The notes: generated by a model from the sequence alone, not told the origin. A DNA stretch of 41,388 nt from Paratrimastix pyriformis (GCA_027972325.1 JAPMOS010000249.1:1-41388); one strand, 5' to 3'. Counted from the stretch's first letter, positions 1 through 10,131 are shown. Made by a program: numbers and translations.

Positions 1-309
1 CCTAAGATTGATGCTGAAAGAGAACGAATGGCAAGGGAACACAATTACTTCCATCGATTGAGATTCTCAATTTACGCAATTCCGACGCTATCAACTACTG
101 GTGGGGCACCAATGTATGCGCCTACTACGGGCGGTAGACCGACATCTGTATCATTATTGCCTCCTGCACCTGCACCTGGAAATGCTGGACTTATTGATTA
201 TGAAGAACCTGAGGAAGAACCTGGTGAAGGCTACACTGGTGCTATAACTGCTGCACGATTAGAAGAACTGAGAAAACGTGAAGAACATCCTGCCGGAGCT
301 GGATTCTAA
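1..309 (+). CDS. C-terminal end of an unknown Polinton gene
   Basis: The reading frame is open from the first base of the window and stops at 309, so its start lies upstream. A Met codon at 28 is probably internal. The visible 102 residues contain a Thr/Gly/Pro-rich stretch (PLLP-like PAPAPG region) and an acidic tail segment (YEEPEEEPGEGY), followed by a charged helix. I do not recognise a domain. Its place, just outside the capsid block and read towards it, could suit the end of a structural or replication gene of the element, but nothing in the sequence decides this. It lies 97 bp from the stop of the convergent gene at 406-1216. Confidence 0.5.
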   Translation, partial: PKIDAERERMAREHNYFHRLRFSIYAIPTLSTTGGAPMYAPTTGGRPTSVSLLPPAPAPGNAGLIDYEEPEEEPGEGYTGAITAARLEELRKREEHPAGAGF

Positions 310-405
310 ATGAATCGTTGTGCACTATTTTAAACTTGAATATTCATATCTACTTAGATATAAATAGGAATCAAAATGGATTATGAGCTTCGCTAAGATT
401 TAAGT

Positions 406-1216
406 TTATACTCCTGGATGTGCTGGATCCTTTGGTTCTGGAGCTTTTGGAATTTTCATCCATTCAAAAGCGCTGAACTTTTCCTTTAATTTGTCAACAG
501 ACACGGCTCCTGACTTTGGAATAATCCTGTTGAGGATGTTGGCTTCTGCTGCAAGGTTAGCCTGGAAAAGCTTCGCAAGGTCTGCACCAAACGTATCGCT
601 GTCATTCATACTCTGAATTAATGCGGCAAGTTCTGCCATTTCTGTTCTCAGTCCTTCAACGATTTTTGATTGAGCACCATACTTTTGACAAATTCCGGCA
701 ATGTTTCCTGGCATTCTTTGTATTGTGCAACAAGAGCTGTATATTTAAGTGCCGTGTCATTTTCCAATGCCTTTGCATAAAACGGTTGTGTGATTTTGGT
801 GCTTCATGATGCATCCGTAGTGCCCGCTTAAAGATCGCTTCATCGATTGGAATCTGTTCAAATGCTGACACTGTACGTCCAATCAGTTCATGAACTGTTC
901 GTTTATCATCATCCGCTTTGTATGGATGTTGCTGTAATGCAAGTGCCCAATACGTATCACCTGTTCGATAAAAACGGTATATCCCGAGTTCAAAATCTTC
1001 ATTTGCCTTCATTTCCGGCTGAGTCACATACATTTGTTCCGGGTTAAGCAATCCATCTGTCTTATTAATTTGTTGTAAGTTGTCAATTATGGCACTTCCA
1101 CCACCCATTTGTTTTGACATGGCTTTGACTATGTAATCTGCCTTCTTTGTCCATGATGAACCATGAGGTGCTGATTCACCTGGTGCTGCATAAGATGAAC
1201 GTTTTCGTTGTGGCAT
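406..1216 (-). pseudogene. unknown Polinton gene, broken
   Basis: Minus-strand coding signal covers this interval and starts at an ATG at 1216 with a basic N-terminus (MPQRKRSSY). The protein is mostly helical and charged. An N-terminal segment carries a Gly/Ser-rich turn (MGGGSAI) and a middle part with FYRTGDTYWALALQQHPY. The C-terminal part is a long helical stretch with AELAALIQSM and ends in a Pro-rich tail. About one break is present. Polintons carry several lineage-specific structural genes between the polymerase and the capsid genes, and this may be one of them. I do not recognise the family. It converges with the gene ending at 309. Confidence 0.55.
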
Positions 1217-1287
1217 TCGTTACTAATATAATTGATGGAGAAAAAATACTTCGATTATTTTTCCTGCTTATATTATTACATTCAACA

Positions 1288-1565
1288 ATGAAAGTCAAAA
1301 CTGCTACAGATGAGTCACCTGAGGTGCCTTCAGACCTGCCACTTGACACTAAGTTTCATATTGTTACTGTCCTCTTCGAAATTGCAAAATTTAAACCAAA
1401 TCAATGTCGCACATGGTTAAAAAGCATAAATTAGTACCAATTAAACGGGTTCATAAAACTGCTACAGTCTTCAGATACAGAATACGAGAGACTCCATCCT
1501 TAGGCGTGTTCTTCACAAAAGACTTAGGAAATGGTATTAAACTCGTGCTCCAAAAGCTCTCTTAA
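1288..1565 (+). other. short plus-strand coding remnant(s) between minus-strand genes
   Basis: The 350-bp gap 1217-1567 is not empty. A 48-residue frame from 1288 begins MKVKTATDESPEVPSD, and a 53-residue frame from 1404 to 1565 begins MSHMVKKHKLVPIKR and has a mixed hydrophobic and charged composition that looks translated (FRYRIRETPSLGVFF). They overlap, so they may be two tiny genes or one broken small gene. The second ends 2 bp before the stop of the minus-strand gene at 1568, the tight convergent packing seen elsewhere in this element. Function is unknown. Chance frames of this size are common, hence the modest confidence. Confidence 0.35.
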
Positions 1566-1567
1566 TC

Positions 1568-2141
1568 TCAATCCACTCTAAATAACATGTTTACAGTCAC
1601 TACATCAGTTGTAGGTTGTCCTGTTTCATCCAATATCGAATAGTCATAAGTTCTCGTTAACGTTGATGTTGGTGACAATTCGAGTCCTTTGTTATCTATT
1701 CCAACGAAAACTGGAATTGCGGCTTCACTCGTCACATTATTAATGATTTGATCAGTGTATAAGCCCCGGATTACTACAAAATACCTACTTCTGGTGACTG
1801 AATTGGTGACAAGATGAGTGCCTATAAGAGTTAGGTAATTTGGATTTTTGTTCATCCACTGGTTCAAAATGAGTGTTTTCTGAGTTGAGTCAAGGTTTAT
1901 TGAGAGGAACATGATGCGTTTCATACAAATCATGCATAAAAAGTTTCATCTGTCACAAAAAAATTTGACATGAAGATATCGCATGTTGACAGAATGGTGA
2001 CATACTCAATCTGACACTATATTCTGATAGGTTTTTGTGCGTAGTTGAGGGCTCCAATGTTGATATTTGCCTCGTTTTCACTTAATTGTGATGCAACCTT
2101 AACTTTACTGAATCGTGAGGTTGACTTAGAAATTTTCACCA
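1568..2141 (-). pseudogene. possible minor capsid (penton-like) gene remnant of Polinton
   Basis: A minus-strand frame of about 120 residues ends at 1568. It is rich in beta-prone residues (RSRYFVVIRGLYTDQIINN and AAIPVFVGIDNKGLEL), the pattern expected of a jelly-roll strand series. Coding signal seems to begin near an ATG at 2141 with a basic N-terminus (MVKISKSTSRFSKVKV). The whole is broken, with perhaps two breaks. In Polintons a single-jelly-roll minor capsid (penton) gene usually sits next to the major capsid gene, and this lies immediately downstream of it on the same strand. The call rests on position and strand-like composition, not on a recognised motif. It could instead be an unrelated lineage-specific gene. 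Confidence 0.35.
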
Positions 2142-2149
2142 TTTTTGCC

Positions 2150-2554
2150 TATACAAAACGGTAACTCGTGACAGAGCGTAGATCGACGTTCACAGCCACG
2201 GCTTTTTCGAAACAGCACCATATGAATAATATAGCTCGACATTTGCTAAGAAATCTGACAGTTACTTAACGTGCACGGAGCTGCACAAGTTTTGACGCGT
2301 TCAATTTTCAATACAAACTGAACTTCATCCTTTTATCCAAATCATTGTCCTGACACTAAACGTAAGTGTCTGGGCTTATTTTAAACATAGGAAACAGTGA
2401 TTTTTCATGCTCAGATGTGGTACTGTCACAGTACTTTAAGTGCATGTCAAAAAGTGATATCTCATGTCAAAGGTGAGAAACCTGAAGGTGTGACTTTTTC
2501 TTCATTCCTACATGTTTCCTTACATAACTAACGGGTTCTACCGAGTTGAATCAC
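2150..2554. other. 400-bp spacer with no visible gene
   Basis: AT-rich spacer between the capsid gene and the remnant downstream of it. I find no convincing frame, hairpin terminator or repeat. Short strings such as TGACA and GTGTGAC recur but not in an ordered way. It may hold the upstream control region of the 1568-2141 gene or decayed coding sequence. Confidence 0.4.
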
Positions 2555-3763
2555 TTAGTTTTTGTGTTCTACAGTCAAAGTGCCTTGTTTTGTGTTATAT
2601 CGATACCATGCCCGTCCGTAAGCTAATACATTCAAAGTACAGTTGTGAGGCAATCCTGCTGTGAAAGTCACGACTAATTTAGGGTTAGAATACTCTTTTA
2701 GCACAATGGTACCATACACATTACCATATGATTCAATATCGTCATCTTTGCTTGGTAGTCCTGAAAAGCGTAGAGTGTAGATGTTCTTGTCAAATGCCTT
2801 CCGGAAATACATCATCTGTTGGAATTCTTGCGATTTAGCACTAATGGCTGTATCTGGATAGTTCTTGTTGTCAACAGAAAGGTGATATTCCGAGATATAG
2901 GCTGTTCCGGTGAATGGTGCTCCTGTCGTGTCATCAGACAGATACATTGATAGATACTCAACTTCATCAAATGGTAGGTCACATGTTATCGATGTGGCAC
3001 CTTGCGTTATGAGATATCTGGTGGAATCAACGAATTCATTCTGTACTGTAACCATTCCTGCTTCATCCATATTGCTCCGTAGAATTGCCTTCTTCTCATC
3101 TTCATGCATTGTCATGTAGTTAGCTACGAGTTCAACATCGAGGAAAGTGTTGGTTAATGTAGCTCCAACTGTGGAAGATGATGCAATTTCTGATATAGGG
3201 GCTATTTCGACTTCAAAATAGGGATTTGCTTGTAAGATGTCGAGCCGTAGAGGGTTAAAGTCAATGAATGGATTTGGTATGTAAATCAGTCCTTCCTGTT
3301 GTTGTGAGGGGTCAATGTCTGTGCCGGTTGCTCCAATACGTGCGTTCTGCATCATCAGTGATTTGCGTTCCTGTATGGCACGCTGGTAATATTGATATAT
3401 ACCTGCACTGTCCAACTTGTATATTTCACGCCCTTGGTGCTTAAACTTAAGGGATTTGATGAGTTTCATCATGTATCCACCTACGTAAGTCACCGTGCCG
3501 GCTGATGCTGTAGTAGCTCCGAGTCTGATGTGTAGGTGTATGTCATTACCTGAGAGTAGTCCGCTGTATTTATTAATGTCAAACTGTGCGACACTTCCAA
3601 ATGATATTTGCCGGTTAGGCTTGATTACTACCGGGTCCGTTACAATCTTAGGCTTGCGTATCTTAGTGGTTTTGTCATCCGTAAACTCATTGATTTTGAT
3701 TGCATTCCTTTCGAGGTCTGAGTTCTGTGTAGTGTGTGATTTTAGAATAATAGCCGTTGCCAT
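2555..3763 (-). CDS. Polinton major capsid protein, double-jelly-roll type
   Basis: The frame is 402 residues, whole, and starts at the ATG at 3763 just upstream of an AT-rich gap shared with the ATPase gene. The protein is beta-rich throughout. Features seen in double-jelly-roll capsid proteins of Polintons and NCLDVs are present: an N-terminal segment leading to ISFGSVAQFDINKYS, a strand pair LIKSLKFKHQGREIYKLD near residues 85-105 similar to the region ahead of the first barrel's insertion, and a C-terminal LNVLAYGRAWYRYN that resembles the conserved end of these capsids. It would form the hexameric shell units. It lies beside the packaging ATPase, the usual capsid-ATPase pairing. It is shorter than many Polinton major capsids, which run to about 500-650 residues, so a profile search should settle major versus minor capsid. 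Confidence 0.72.
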   Translation of the reverse strand: MATAIILKSHTTQNSDLERNAIKINEFTDDKTTKIRKPKIVTDPVVIKPNRQISFGSVAQFDINKYSGLLSGNDIHLHIRLGATTASAGTVTYVGGYMMKLIKSLKFKHQGREIYKLDSAGIYQYYQRAIQERKSLMMQNARIGATGTDIDPSQQQEGLIYIPNPFIDFNPLRLDILQANPYFEVEIAPISEIASSSTVGATLTNTFLDVELVANYMTMHEDEKKAILRSNMDEAGMVTVQNEFVDSTRYLITQGATSITCDLPFDEVEYLSMYLSDDTTGAPFTGTAYISEYHLSVDNKNYPDTAISAKSQEFQQMMYFRKAFDKNIYTLRFSGLPSKDDDIESYGNVYGTIVLKEYSNPKLVVTFTAGLPHNCTLNVLAYGRAWYRYNTKQGTLTVEHKN

Positions 3764-3821
3764 AGTGTGATAATTAATATCATACTAAGATAAAAAAATA
3801 CTCAAATTATAAAAATCTTAC

Positions 3822-4874
3822 CTATTTGCTGCTCGACACTTGTTCTTCAACCATTTTTACCTTGGTTCTGTAGCCTTCTCTCATCTCCCAATAGGCATTG
3901 TAAAGGTTAAGGTAATTGTCATGTAACAAAGGCTTGATCACCAAAATGTTGTGGTCTGCTGTCACTTTCTCGAATAGTTCTAAGAAATCTGCCTTCTTCA
4001 TACACGACATATAATCATGATAAATCATGTCTTTCACTGAGTCATTCTTGGTGTAATGGACAAAACAGTAATTGGTGTTCTGCCTTGTTCTTGGTGAAAT
4101 ACCTGTTGGTATTTGTGTCGTCAGAATGACTGAGATGTTGTATCTTCTGTGATTGCAAAACAGACTGCCTAAAATATTACTTTGGTGTAACTTGTTGTTG
4201 CCATCTAAGATATCGTCGAATATCAATAAGACTGACTTTTTACCTTTTGTCTTCTCTTGGAACTTGATGAGCTTCTCAATGAATAATGGTGTCTCATCAT
4301 CGTCAAAGCCTCCAAAACATCTGTCATCTGGAATGTTCCCTAACTCTTTCTGATATCTGTCTTTATTGTCTTGTGCAACTGTAAATAGATATATCTTGTC
4401 AATCTCACTTCGTATCTGCTTTATAATGGACAGAACTGATGTCGTTTTACCACTCTCTTTCATACCATAATGTAGTGAAATAAAAGGCTCTTTCTTGTTT
4501 TTGAACCTATCTACAATCTCTAATGAACTGAACTTAGGCATTTTGACATTACCTACCTTGACAATGCTTGCATCATCTTCTTTTACTTCAGGTGGAATAA
4601 AGACAACTTGTTTCTGCTCAATTTGCTCATCTTCTTCAACTTTCTGCTCTTCTACTTCCGCCTTCTTCAATTTCTTCTCTTTCTTATCTTTAGTTACCTT
4701 CTCTTTCTTCTCTTTCTTCTCTTTTGGAGGAGCACATTTATGCTTCTTAAGCCACTTCTCACTCTTATATTCTTTCCCACACTCAGGACACTTATAAACT
4801 GTAATGTCCATATCCTTATGGACATTCGAATGAATGGTTTCACCATTCTTTGCCTTAACTGAGTCAGACGACAT
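3822..4874 (-). CDS. genome-packaging ATPase (FtsK/HerA, A32-like) with N-terminal zinc motif
   Basis: A whole 350-residue frame. Residues 29-47 form a C-x2-C-x12-H-x-C zinc-binding motif (YKCPECGKEY...KKHKC). Residues 50-95 are a very basic and then acidic linker of KEKK repeats. The ATPase core follows: Walker A GMKESGKT at about 137-144, Walker B SVLLIFDD at about 214-221, and a downstream strand ISVILTTQ at about 247-254 with the polar end expected in this family. A32-like ATPases pump DNA into capsids in poxviruses, NCLDVs, virophages and Polintons. It is the next gene upstream of the capsid gene on the same strand, and it is divergent from the gene at 4940 across a 65-bp AT-rich gap that probably holds both promoters. 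The fused zinc motif is the odd point. Confidence 0.85.
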   Translation of the reverse strand: MSSDSVKAKNGETIHSNVHKDMDITVYKCPECGKEYKSEKWLKKHKCAPPKEKKEKKEKVTKDKKEKKLKKAEVEEQKVEEDEQIEQKQVVFIPPEVKEDDASIVKVGNVKMPKFSSLEIVDRFKNKKEPFISLHYGMKESGKTTSVLSIIKQIRSEIDKIYLFTVAQDNKDRYQKELGNIPDDRCFGGFDDDETPLFIEKLIKFQEKTKGKKSVLLIFDDILDGNNKLHQSNILGSLFCNHRRYNISVILTTQIPTGISPRTRQNTNYCFVHYTKNDSVKDMIYHDYMSCMKKADFLELFEKVTADHNILVIKPLLHDNYLNLYNAYWEMREGYRTKVKMVEEQVSSSK

Positions 4875-4939
4875 TTTGAATTGTAACTATAATCTATATA
4901 GAAAAATATTTTGTGTGTGAACTGTATTAGTTAACTAAT

Positions 4940-5938
4940 ATGTCTGACAGTGTATCTGAATCTGATGAGGATTTACAGTCTTTTGTCTCTTCATCGAGTG
5001 AAATATCTATACCTTATGGAGATGATGAAAATAGTGAAGATTCTCAAAGTGTCAATGATGATGCCTCAGTTGAATCAAATACTGATACTGAGGAGTCTGA
5101 TGATGACTCAAAAGATGAGTCTAAAGAAGAGCCTAAAGAAAAATCGTCGGATGAACTGATTGATAATATGGACTTCCTTCTTCGTAAAGACCAACTACAC
5201 AATGAAATACCTGATGGTAAAATTGTGTTTAAGACAAAGGAACAAGTCGAAACTGAACAAAAACTCATGCAACAGGCTGTAGAAGAATTCGAACAACAAC
5301 AGGAACAAGCAAAACAAGCACTCAAAGCACGTCCAAGAGCACCTCGTGCAATTCATTTCCCTAAGCCTCCAAAGAAACCTAAGAAGGCAAAGATTTCACT
5401 CAAACGTGAAAACGACATCAATGAGCTGCTCGTACTGACTAATCAACTCGGTATGGACCAAGAAAAATACAATGTGGCATTCTTCGCCGCAATGTCTGAT
5501 GATGAACTGATGCAATTCAAAATTGACCTCTTTAAAGTTGTTGATGCAAAAATGGATGAATCCTTTCACAGTAGCAAACATGTAACTGAAATGCTGCTTA
5601 AGACTGCTGATATAACTGAAAAGATAATGCCTAAATACCTTCATGGTTATCGTGACTCATTGGAATGTTCTCAAGAGGAGATTCAAAAATGCCTCGATGA
5701 AATGATTAAGAATGGTGATATGGAAGGCTTATTAAAGTCTAAGATGATGCAACCTAAGTATCAATTGATGATGATTCTCGGTGGAAACTTACTCGGACAA
5801 GTCAGTTCTAATATGAAAGCCGCTAAGTCTGTTGTCGTTAAAGCAAAAGAAACCCTCGACACTGTCCAAAAAAACTCACCCGTGTCGCAAACTGTATTAC
5901 CACGTTCGGCTACATCGGAATCGGATGTCTTCTTCTAA
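4940..5938 (+). CDS. acidic/basic Polinton structural-type protein, unknown family
   Basis: A 332-residue whole frame from an ATG at 4940. The first 85 residues are extremely acidic and Ser-rich (DSVSESDEDLQSF, ESDDDSKDESKEE), consistent with a disordered region. Residues about 105-125 form a Gln/Glu coiled-coil-like stretch. A Pro/Lys-rich patch near 130-150 (RAPRAIHFPKPPKKPKKAK) could bind nucleic acid. A helical domain of about 170 residues follows, with regular hydrophobic spacing and many Met and Lys residues. This layout suggests a virion or core protein linking DNA and shell, but I do not recognise the family. It begins a plus-strand run with the membrane protein 12 bp downstream and the fibre gene, opposite the ATPase and capsid run. 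Confidence 0.6.
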   Translation: MSDSVSESDEDLQSFVSSSSEISIPYGDDENSEDSQSVNDDASVESNTDTEESDDDSKDESKEEPKEKSSDELIDNMDFLLRKDQLHNEIPDGKIVFKTKEQVETEQKLMQQAVEEFEQQQEQAKQALKARPRAPRAIHFPKPPKKPKKAKISLKRENDINELLVLTNQLGMDQEKYNVAFFAAMSDDELMQFKIDLFKVVDAKMDESFHSSKHVTEMLLKTADITEKIMPKYLHGYRDSLECSQEEIQKCLDEMIKNGDMEGLLKSKMMQPKYQLMMILGGNLLGQVSSNMKAAKSVVVKAKETLDTVQKNSPVSQTVLPRSATSESDVFF

Positions 5939-5950
5939 TCACAACTAAGT

Positions 5951-6418
5951 ATGTCTTCTTCTCCTAATTCTTATTTGTCCTTAATTTTTTTATCCATGAA
6001 TAGTATTGAATCATTCATGGCTTCTGACACTAAATCTGCAATCGACCTAAAAGACATCACCATCAAATCAATCAGTGGTGTCTCATTGTATTGGCTTATC
6101 ACTAAAACTCTGTCACTGCGGAGTGATTATGCTGACTATCTAAATGTCGGGCTGGCTGGAGCTGGTGGACTTACAATTGTGGCTCCTATTCTACAAAATC
6201 TCCTCGATGGAAGAGACCTGATGGCTGGATTATCATTCGACTCAACCATGCTAAAGAATGCTCTCGTTGATGGTGGCATGTCAATGGCTGTGTATCTGGC
6301 TCTTCGTTTTGCATTCGGTTCAAAACTTGATGTGAGTCTGCTCAATCGTTATGTAGGTGTAATTTGCTCTGTAATTGGCGGTGACATGATTCGTCCTTAC
6401 ATCCTCTCTAAGCTATAA
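5951..6418 (+). CDS. small membrane protein of Polinton
   Basis: A whole 155-residue frame. In-frame Met codons at residues 1, 17 and 23 all precede the conserved-looking part, so the true start is uncertain. After an amphipathic segment (SAIDLKDITIKSI) there are about four hydrophobic segments: SGVSLYWLITKTL, VGLAGAGGLTIVAPIL, GMSMAVYLALRFAF and YVGVICSVIGGDMI. Gly residues inside them are typical of tightly packed helices. Polintons and related viruses often encode small membrane proteins near the capsid genes, perhaps for an internal membrane or cell entry. The family is not recognised. The short 12-bp gap after the preceding stop and a 64-bp gap before the fibre gene suggest a closely packed plus-strand cluster. 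Confidence 0.6.
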   Translation: MSSSPNSYLSLIFLSMNSIESFMASDTKSAIDLKDITIKSISGVSLYWLITKTLSLRSDYADYLNVGLAGAGGLTIVAPILQNLLDGRDLMAGLSFDSTMLKNALVDGGMSMAVYLALRFAFGSKLDVSLLNRYVGVICSVIGGDMIRPYILSKL

Positions 6419-6482
6419 ACTTATCATCAATCAACACCTTAATCTTTTCATGTTTTTGTATTTTTCTATTGCGGTTATATAG

Positions 6483-9453
6483 ATGGAACCACAAAAGAAA
6501 GTCATCTTTACTGACAGAATCTCTCTCGCTAACACTTTTGGTTACGATAGAGTAGCTGTCGAAACTCAGAACGAAAATCCTCTTGAACTTAGATGTGATG
6601 CTGTATTAAAGAAAGATGTAACTATTGATGGAGAAACAGTGTTAGGAAACAATCTTACAATCAATGGCGGCACTCATACAGTCAATGGTGAAACTACGTT
6701 TAATGGACTTGTCAAATTCAATAGTGATGTCATTTTGCCTTCTGCTCCTATTCCTGACATGTCAATTGGACAACTGTCTAATGTGGATGTGTCAACTGGA
6801 CTTGTCGATAAACAAACACTACTTTATGACGCTTCCACACAATGCTGGAAGAATTCAACTGCAAATGAATCAACCACTGCTAAATACAATACCATCACAG
6901 AAATGTCTGCCGGTAATGGCACTTCAGTTAATAATGTTCTTCTGGCTTCTGGAAAAATCACCGCAACTAATGCACAAATCACCTCTTTTACCACCGCTGG
7001 ATTGGTTCATTGTGACGCCTCTGGAAATATGTCATCATCAACTTTGATAAATTCTGATATTACTGATGGCACAATTAATGATTCTAAACTTAACACTATT
7101 AGCACCGCTGGAAAAATAGCTAACTCTGCTACAACTGCTACTGATGCAAGTTCTGCCTCCACTATTGTTCTTAGAAATGCAAGTGGTGACACTAAAGTAA
7201 ACAATCTCTCTGCAAACACTGTATTAGCAAACTCTGTCAAATCAGTGACTTCTGGAAACTTAGACATTCAATCAAATGGTAATGTAAACATTGATATTGA
7301 TAATGACAATAATGAAACGGGCAAAAACTTCACTGTAACTACAAACAATGGCGCCTCTACATTGTTCCAAGTGAATGATGCTGGAAAAATTATCATTCCT
7401 ACAATGGCTTCTGCTAATATAGTTCATTCCACTGCAACTGGTGAATTGGCTGTATCTAAAATCATATCGACTGATATCGTTGATGGAGCTGTGACTGATG
7501 CAAAAATAGCCTCTTTATCTATTCCTAATGCGCCTTCAACAATTGTGCAACGTGATGCTAATAGCAAAATATACTGTGCTACTGTGGTAGCTGATAAAGT
7601 GGCTCCTACTGGTGCAACATTGAGTGTTCCTGCTGCTATCTCATGCAATTCTATCACTTCTGGTGCTGTTCTATGCACTGGAACTCTAAAGACTACAATA
7701 ACAGATGCTCCAATCCTCGGAACTGACTCATCTGGATATGTTGTAACTGGTGCTTTTCCACTCGCTGTAACGGCTAATTCAATAACAACTACTGGTGGCA
7801 ACTTAATCATAAACAATCCAATAGCTGTTGACAACATAATTCCTCTTAATACTTCTCTCAAAATAGGTAACTTCACAGTAAATTCCACTGACACCACATT
7901 CGAAAATGCTGATAACACTACCTTCACTATTAAGTCAAAAGGCAACATAAAATACAATAGTGATTACAATGCTAATGACACTTCTCCAAATCATACATTC
8001 ACTATTGGCGCAACTGACATGCTTTCTATATATTCCAATAAAGTTAAGACTGCATTTCCATTTGAATGTCCATTTATTGGCTCAAACACTGGCTCTCTCA
8101 AAATATCAATGTATCCTTATGGTAACACAAACTGGGGCATTTATCAAGCAAGCTCTGGTGCAAATGCTGACTTCTCTGGTACTGGTTCTGCATGCGCCGG
8201 CTTTGATATGAACAATGCAATTCGATTCCGTGTCTATGACAGTTCTTCAACTGGAATAATCTTCGAAAACTCAAACAATGTATGCAACTTCTCTGCAAAT
8301 GCTAACACTGGTACTTTCTGGACTCGTGGACTGCTGACGGCTGGTGGAAATTTGGCAAGCCCTAAAATCAGTTCACCTGCTTCTTCCGCAAATCTCGGGC
8401 TTAGAATTGGTTTCAATGGAACTGTTGATAACGCCTGGGGCGCTTACATGTCTGCAACCACTTCATTTGACAATTCAACTGCATGCGTTGGAAATGATTT
8501 CTCTGGTCAAGCACTTCGACTTCGTGCATATAACAATGCTAACTGCGGTATGATATTCGAAAATAGTGACAATGTCATGAACCTCTCATGCAATGCAAAC
8601 AGTGGTAATCTTTGGCTACGTGGCATGGCAACACTGAATGGTGGCTTAAAACTACCTAACAACACCTCCGGATATCTATATAGTGATGCAAATGGTAATA
8701 TCGCCGCAACTACTGTAACTTCCACTTCTGCTCAGTCTCTCGCTGCTAATAGTGGCTCTTCCACTAATATCTCATCGAATAATAATCTTATTAACATTTC
8801 TGGTGATACTACAAGTTCATACTTTAATGCAAATAACGCTAACTTTGGAGTTGTTTTTAATGTTGGAGGGGCTAATGTGATTAACTTTGGTAAGACTCGT
8901 GTGACTTCACCTGTCATATTAGCTACTGCTCAATCAACTGGTGATTCTCTGCAAATGTACATCGATACTACTGGAAAAATACATGTTCCTACATCCTCAA
9001 TTCGATACAAGGAAAACGTAATGGATATGGCTGATACGTCATATTTATATAAGTTACGTCCCGTCAATTTCAATTACAAGGCTGATGAGAAAAGGTCAAA
9101 TGCTATGGTCTAATAGCTGAAGAATGTGTTGATGTATGTCCTGATTTAGTATATTACAAGGATGGCGCTGTTGAAGGTATTCGACAAGATCGTTTGCCTT
9201 TCATGATGCTCAATGAGATGAAAAACTAAAGGCACATTGTGATTCACTCACTGATGAAAACATGTCATTAAAAGCTCAAATAGAAACACTTAAAACTGCT
9301 GTAGCGGAAATCAGACAGATGATTTCTGTTACGTTCGAAACTACTCAACCTTCTTCAATTGATAATGGTAAAATGGCATTCTATCTCGCTGATGACTCAA
9401 CACTGAAGGCTACATGGAAGATAAACAATGTACGACAAGCTACCAATATTTAA
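6483..9453 (+). pseudogene. tail-fibre-like protein with C-terminal peptidase S74 chaperone, broken near the end
   Basis: About 876 residues are open from the ATG at 6483, followed by coding signal up to a stop at 9453. The gene has about two breaks, all towards its 3' end. Residues 1-540 are Ser/Thr/Asn/Gly-rich repeats (DGTINDSKL, DGAVTDAKI) like the trimeric shafts of phage and giant-virus fibres. Two copies of a module of about 90 residues follow, at roughly 550-640 and 650-735, each running from WG.Y through FENS.NV to LW.RG. The end shows SIRYKENVMDM with YLYKLRPVNFNYK, the signature of the S74 intramolecular chaperone that folds fibre trimers and then cleaves itself off. A short coiled coil follows. 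The likely role is host-cell attachment. Its 3' end overlaps the convergent gene at 9440-10121 by 14 bp. Confidence 0.82.
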
Positions 9454-10121
9454 GCAAAAGAGACTTTGAATTGTCTGCTTTCTTCTTCCCTTCTTTCACT
9501 ATAAGTAGCTGTTTGCATGAGGCTGAGATTCCATAATGCTGCTTATCATCAACCCATACTTTAAGTTGGACTATCATTTTAACTGTGCTCCCTGGATTGA
9601 CGGCTTTCCGTAAATCCTCGTTTGTTTGTATTGTTGTGTCCTGTTTTACCTCACCATCTTCATCTTTTCGGAAGACACTCGGATACAGTGTATCTGCATA
9701 TCCAACTGCTACTTTATAGTAGCTCGGAAACTTGTCATTATCACTCGTCTTGGCAAATGATTTGTATTGAAATTCATCTGGTTTGCCTTCTTCAAAGTAC
9801 CATTCACAATGCTTTCCACATTGTTTTGACAGTACTTCTCGAGCTTGTCTATCATCTTCTTAAAGTCATCGCCTACATTCTCAACTGGTAACCTGATGGT
9901 TTTAGTGTTCTCGTAAAAGTTCACTCCATAAGGTCCTAAGTCGATTTGTGGCGTCTGAACTAATAGGTTACTACCATTATGTTCAATGTGACACATCTTC
10001 ATTGTCTTCTCTTGCTTCCTGGATGATTCAGATAATGCTTCAATTGACACTTCTTCACTACAAAATCATTCGGAATGATCACAACTGGCATATCAGACTC
10101 AACAGATTGCTTGCTTGACAT
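9440..10121 (-). pseudogene. possible ssDNA-binding protein (DUF5871-like) of Polinton, broken
   Basis: Minus-strand coding signal runs from an ATG at 10121, 11 bp inside the TIR boundary, to a stop at 9440. It has about two breaks. The parts seen are LLVQTPQIDLGPYGVNFY, then a helical stretch (DFKKMIDKLEKYC), then FPSYYKVAVGY, VKMIVQLKVWVDD and YGISASCKQLLIVK. From memory this order (QTP...PFG motif, helix, FP..LKV, V+.I.Q...W, G.S....QL.V) matches the DUF5871 proteins of NCLDVs, which are thought to be ssDNA-binding. A protein-primed polymerase element would need such a protein for strand displacement. The match is recalled, not searched. An unrelated lineage-specific gene is the alternative. 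Confidence 0.45.
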
Positions 10122-10131
10122 TACTGGTTAT

